Part shown: in pieces, positions 21,420-23,964 of the stretch
Layout: the number at the start of each line of letters is the position of its first letter
Position numbering within the stretch: the stretch's first letter is position 1
Virus record (IMG/VR): IMGVR_UViG_3300020469_000263
Coordinates: 1-23,964 of that record
DNA length: 23,964 bases
Strand: one strand, 5' to 3'
Origin: a virus
Translations under genes and position numbers: made by a program
Notes under the pieces: model-generated
What the model saw: only the letters and a program-made list of their open reading frames with translations
Told to the model about the DNA's origin: nothing
Databases searched by the model: none

Positions 21420-21447
21420 TTGATTCATGGCTTGAGCGTGTTATAAT
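21420..21447 (+). promoter_or_regulatory. Early promoter before the CobS-like gene
   Basis: TTGATT (21420-21425), a 16-nt spacer and TATAAT (21442-21447) with a GTGT extension. AAGGAG (21461-21466) follows, close to the ATG at 21471. It probably drives the CobS-DUF3310-gp45 operon. Confidence 0.75.
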
Positions 21448-21470
21448 TAATCTATAAACAAAGGAGATCT

Positions 21471-22565
21471 ATGACTTTTCAAGCAAAATTTACAGATGAT
21501 GATCTAATTTCCTTCTTTAAGACTGGAGATATCACTAGCGACCAAGTTGTGAGTTTTGCTGACAGTGTTGGTGTTAAGACTCAGAGTGTTACAAAGAGAA
21601 TGAATAAGTTACCACAATTCTCTAAGGTTGGTCGTGGTAAGTGGAATCTTAGTACTGTGGAAAGACTTGAAGTGCAAGAGCAAGTTACTAAACGAGTAAA
21701 GAAAGCAATTGAAAATCTTGCACCAGCAAAGGATCCTAATTATGTTCCTTTTGGTAACTTCTCTGATGTTAAGAAAGTTATTCAGTCAAAGTTATTCTAT
21801 CCCACATTCATTACTGGACTCTCTGGTAATGGTAAGACTCTATCAGTAGAGCAAGCATGTGCTCAGTTGGGTAGAGAACTTATTCGTGTAAACATTACAA
21901 TCGAAACAGATGAAGACGATCTTATTGGCGGTTTCCGTCTTGTTGATGGTAACACCGTATGGCACAATGGCCCAGTCATCGAAGCACTCAGACGAGGTGC
22001 TATCTTGCTCCTTGACGAGATCGACCTTGCCTCTAATAAAATTCTCTGTCTCCAATCCATTCTCGAAGGAAAAGGAGTCTTCCTTAAAAAAATCGGAGAA
22101 TACGTCCAACCAAAAGACGGATTCAACATCATCGCAACTGCTAACACTAAAGGTAAAGGATCCGAAGACGGACGATTTATTGGAACTAATGTGCTCAACG
22201 AAGCCTTTCTAGAAAGATTCCCCATAACCTTTGAGCAGAATTATCCTACTCCAGTTACTGAAACTAAGATCCTACTTAATGCTGGTTGTGATCAAGAGTT
22301 TGCTGATAACTTAATTAGGTGGGCAGGTGTGATCCGTAAGACATTCTATGATGGTGGTGTTGATGAAGTTGTAACCACTCGTAGATTAGTTCACATCGTG
22401 CAGGCTAAAGAAATTTTTGGGGATCGTCTTAAAGCAATCACTAATTGTGTTGCTAGGTTTGATGATGATACTAAAGAATCTTTCCTAGATCTTTATACAA
22501 AGGTTGACGCAGGAGAAGAAACAGAGTATACTGAGGAGGACAAACAAGATAATAATGAAGTATAG
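21471..22565 (+). CDS. cobS: CobS/MoxR-like AAA+ ATPase
   Basis: This 364-aa protein starts with a small helical, winged-helix-like part (1-80; TQSVTKRMNKLPQFSKVGRGKW). The AAA+ core has Walker A GLSGNGKT (116-123), Walker B LLLLDEID (179-185 ends Asp185), sensor-1 Asn225 in ATAN and candidate Arg finger Arg249 (NEAFLERF). This is the protein named CobS (cobaltochelatase subunit) in cyanomyoviruses, but the motifs only show MoxR/CobS-type AAA+. Its expected partner would be a VWA protein such as the one at 18430. The C-terminal ~20 residues are acidic. Codons in 21900-22230 end in C far more often than in the rest of the gene. Overlaps the next gene by 11 nt. Confidence 0.9.
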   Translation: MTFQAKFTDDDLISFFKTGDITSDQVVSFADSVGVKTQSVTKRMNKLPQFSKVGRGKWNLSTVERLEVQEQVTKRVKKAIENLAPAKDPNYVPFGNFSDVKKVIQSKLFYPTFITGLSGNGKTLSVEQACAQLGRELIRVNITIETDEDDLIGGFRLVDGNTVWHNGPVIEALRRGAILLLDEIDLASNKILCLQSILEGKGVFLKKIGEYVQPKDGFNIIATANTKGKGSEDGRFIGTNVLNEAFLERFPITFEQNYPTPVTETKILLNAGCDQEFADNLIRWAGVIRKTFYDGGVDEVVTTRRLVHIVQAKEIFGDRLKAITNCVARFDDDTKESFLDLYTKVDAGEETEYTEEDKQDNNEV

Positions 22566-22866
22566 TGAAACTGAAATCCTGAAGGAGGTAACTGATTATA
22601 TCAGTTCCACCTATCAGGGGCACTACAGTGCTGGTAGGGTGCAAACATTAGATCTCATTGATTCTGTTGGAGATGCTGAAGCATTCTGTAGGAGTAATAT
22701 CCTTAAGTATGCTTCTCGGTATGATCGAAAGGGTACAGCAAGAAGGGATATCATTAAGATTATCCACTATGCAGTTCTCCTATGCCACTTCAACGATAAA
22801 CGTTCTAAGTCACAAGATCTAGCAGCAACCAACACAACCGCCTTCGCAGTAGACTACGACAGATGA
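22555..22866 (+). CDS. DUF3310-like protein
   Basis: This 103-aa protein (ATG 22555, MKYSETEI) overlaps the CobS-like gene by 11 nt; AGGAGGA at 22534-22540 is 14 nt upstream. The region RVQTLDLIDSVGDAEAFCRS followed by NILKYASRYDRKGTARRDI and IIKIIHYAVLL fits the DUF3310 pattern ('...ID+i...AF..GN.+KY..R...K....DI.KA..Y...L'), common in phages and of unknown function, sometimes linked with nucleotide metabolism. The downstream end overlaps gp45 by 4 nt, so it belongs to the replication operon. Confidence 0.78.
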   Translation: MKYSETEILKEVTDYISSTYQGHYSAGRVQTLDLIDSVGDAEAFCRSNILKYASRYDRKGTARRDIIKIIHYAVLLCHFNDKRSKSQDLAATNTTAFAVDYDR

Positions 22867-23525
22867 CAGTAATTTCTAAAGAGACCATTGATCTATTACA
22901 AAACTTTTCGACTATTAATAAGTCAATTGTTATTAAACCTGGTAATCAGATTGAAACACTTAGTTTAAATAAAAACATTCTTGCTAAAGCAAAGGTGCAA
23001 GAAACTTTTGATCGTGATATGGCGATCTATGATCTACCATCTTTGATATCGCTCTTTAATCTATTTGATGGCAGTCCACAAATTGATACTGATACAAGCA
23101 GTCATCTTTTAATTAGCAATCAAAATAGTAGATCTAGAGTTAAGTTCTTTTATTCTGATCCAGATATCATTGTACAACCACCTGATAAGGATGTTGATCT
23201 TCCTTCAGAGGATGTATCTTTTAGGTTAGAAGCACCAGTGCTTCAGCAGATTCGTAAGGCATGGTCTATTTGTGGTGTGCCTGACTTATGCTTAACTGGT
23301 AATGGTAGTGAGATGGAGTTGTGCTTAACTGATAAGAAGAATGATACATCCAATACATACTCAGTTGTGGTTGGTGAAACTAATGATGAGTTTTGTTACT
23401 GTTTTAAGATGGAAAACCTAAAACTCTATCCTCAAGGTTATGATGTAACTATAAGTAAGGCTAACGTTGCTCGTTTTGAAGCAGACAATGTTAAGTATCT
23501 TATTGCTCTCGAACCCAATTCATGA
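22863..23525 (+). CDS. 45: Sliding clamp (gp45)
   Basis: This 220-aa DNA polymerase processivity clamp of the T4 gp45 type (T4: 228 aa) works as a trimer around DNA. In T4 it also contacts gp55 RNA polymerase to activate late promoters. Typical pattern elements are MTVISKETIDLLQNFSTINKS, NQIETLSLNKNILAKAKVQE, FDRDMAIYDLPSLISLFNLF and the C-terminal KYLIALEPNS. Starts with an ATGA overlap with the upstream gene and ends with another into the last gene. In T4 gp44/gp62 follow; here one unknown gene intervenes first. Confidence 0.93.
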   Translation: MTVISKETIDLLQNFSTINKSIVIKPGNQIETLSLNKNILAKAKVQETFDRDMAIYDLPSLISLFNLFDGSPQIDTDTSSHLLISNQNSRSRVKFFYSDPDIIVQPPDKDVDLPSEDVSFRLEAPVLQQIRKAWSICGVPDLCLTGNGSEMELCLTDKKNDTSNTYSVVVGETNDEFCYCFKMENLKLYPQGYDVTISKANVARFEADNVKYLIALEPNS

Positions 23526-23964
23526 ACATCTTCGTAACTGATCCAGATCCTGTTGCCTCAGCACAATGCTTACCAGATAGGCACGTAGTCAAGATGCCCC
23601 TAGAATCATGTCAAATGCTTTCTATTGTTGCGTCTGCTAGTTGGGGGCATGGTTATGGTCATTTACCTAAGAAGAAAACAGGCACTTGGTATGCTACTGC
23701 TAAGGGTGCCTTTCGTAATCATCCTTGCACTATCTGGGCACAGTCTAACTTTCGTTGGTTGATCAAGCATGGTCTTGCTCTATGTGCTGAGTATACACAC
23801 AGATATAATAAGATACATTCGTGTCAAATTACTCTAGAGTATGCTGACATCATATTCCCTGCTATCGAATGTCCTACCCCCTTTACCAGAGCAATGCCTG
23901 ATGAGTATAAACATGACACAAGCATTGACACTTTTACTGCTTACAAAAATTACATTAGCAGCAA
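23522..23964 (+). CDS. Unrecognised protein after gp45, 3' end outside window
   Basis: The frame opens at an ATG overlapping the gp45 stop and stays open to the window edge (147 codons). It begins MNIFVTDPDPVASAQCLPDR and has the striking stretches HVVKMPLESCQMLSIV, GAFRNHPCTIWAQSNFRWLI and ARAMPDEYK-like FTRAMPDEYKHDTSIDTFTAY. His, Cys, Trp and Asp are unusually frequent, as in metal- or DNA-binding enzymes. From memory similar proteins occur beside gp45 in cyanomyoviruses and carry no firm function; a relation to pyrimidine-dimer glycosylase-type proteins is possible but not shown. Confidence 0.8.
   Translation, partial: MNIFVTDPDPVASAQCLPDRHVVKMPLESCQMLSIVASASWGHGYGHLPKKKTGTWYATAKGAFRNHPCTIWAQSNFRWLIKHGLALCAEYTHRYNKIHSCQITLEYADIIFPAIECPTPFTRAMPDEYKHDTSIDTFTAYKNYISS

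Noticed and set aside
21843-22225. Two minus-strand frames (88 and 120 codons) and one plus-strand frame overlapping the CobS-like gene
   Set aside because: They coincide with the C-ending codon tract, which removes stop codons from the other frames. None has a ribosome binding site or a recognisable protein pattern.
1-23964. Search for CRISPR arrays, insertion sequences, integrase or attachment sites
   Set aside because: No regularly spaced repeats, transposase-like proteins or integrase signatures were seen; the phage appears strictly lytic in this stretch.

Overview
The window is a piece of a T4-like cyanomyovirus genome, meaning a contractile-tailed phage of marine Synechococcus or Prochlorococcus. 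Three things support this. The gene order (terminase large subunit, gp18, gp19, gp20, gp67, gp21, gp22, gp23, then uvsY, uvsW, gp55, gp47, gp46 and later gp45) is that of the T4 core. A PcyA-type bilin reductase and a DUF3110-like protein point to cyanobacteria. The CobS-like AAA+ ATPase is a familiar cyanomyovirus gene. All convincing genes lie on the + strand, the sequence is AT-rich, and genes are packed with 1-17 nt overlaps.

Layout. (1) 1-8860 is the virion assembly block: C-terminal part of the terminase, tail sheath, tail tube, portal, prohead core protein, prohead protease, scaffold and major capsid protein. T4-type late promoter motifs (TATAAATA, CTAAATA) precede most of these genes, and UUCG-loop terminators follow the sheath and capsid genes. 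(2) 8861-9435 is an intergenic island with tRNA-Ile(UAU), tRNA-Arg(UCU), a 12-bp perfect hairpin, and a 50-aa twin-CX3C protein that has its own late promoter and terminator. (3) 9460-12925 holds a tail-tube-like structural protein, UvsY, a 2OG-Fe(II) oxygenase, UvsW and a small unknown protein. (4) 12956-17128 starts at a strong sigma-70 type promoter and encodes the late sigma factor gp55, a second 2OG-oxygenase-like protein, gp47, a DUF3110-like protein and gp46. (5) 17149-22866 is the accessory block between gp46 and gp45. It holds a glutaredoxin-like protein lacking the first active-site Cys, a lipoprotein, a secreted glycine-rich protein, a small membrane protein, a zincin/VWA protein, PcyA, a 54-aa protein, the CobS-like AAA+ ATPase and a DUF3310-like protein. 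(6) The sliding clamp gp45 and the start of an unrecognised His/Cys-containing protein close the window.

How it works together. Early promoters sharing an extended -10 (GTGyTATAAT) should be read by host RNA polymerase and drive gp55, recombination/replication genes and host-takeover functions. gp55 then directs transcription of the virion genes from TATAAATA-like promoters. The most notable non-core signal is in the accessory block. The zincin/VWA-pcyA operon and the CobS-clamp operon each have a promoter preceded by the same dyad (GGACA-N10-TGTCC) at exactly the same distance from the -10. This suggests that the VWA and AAA+ partners of a CobT/CobS- or MoxR-like machine, with a bilin reductase between them, are co-regulated.
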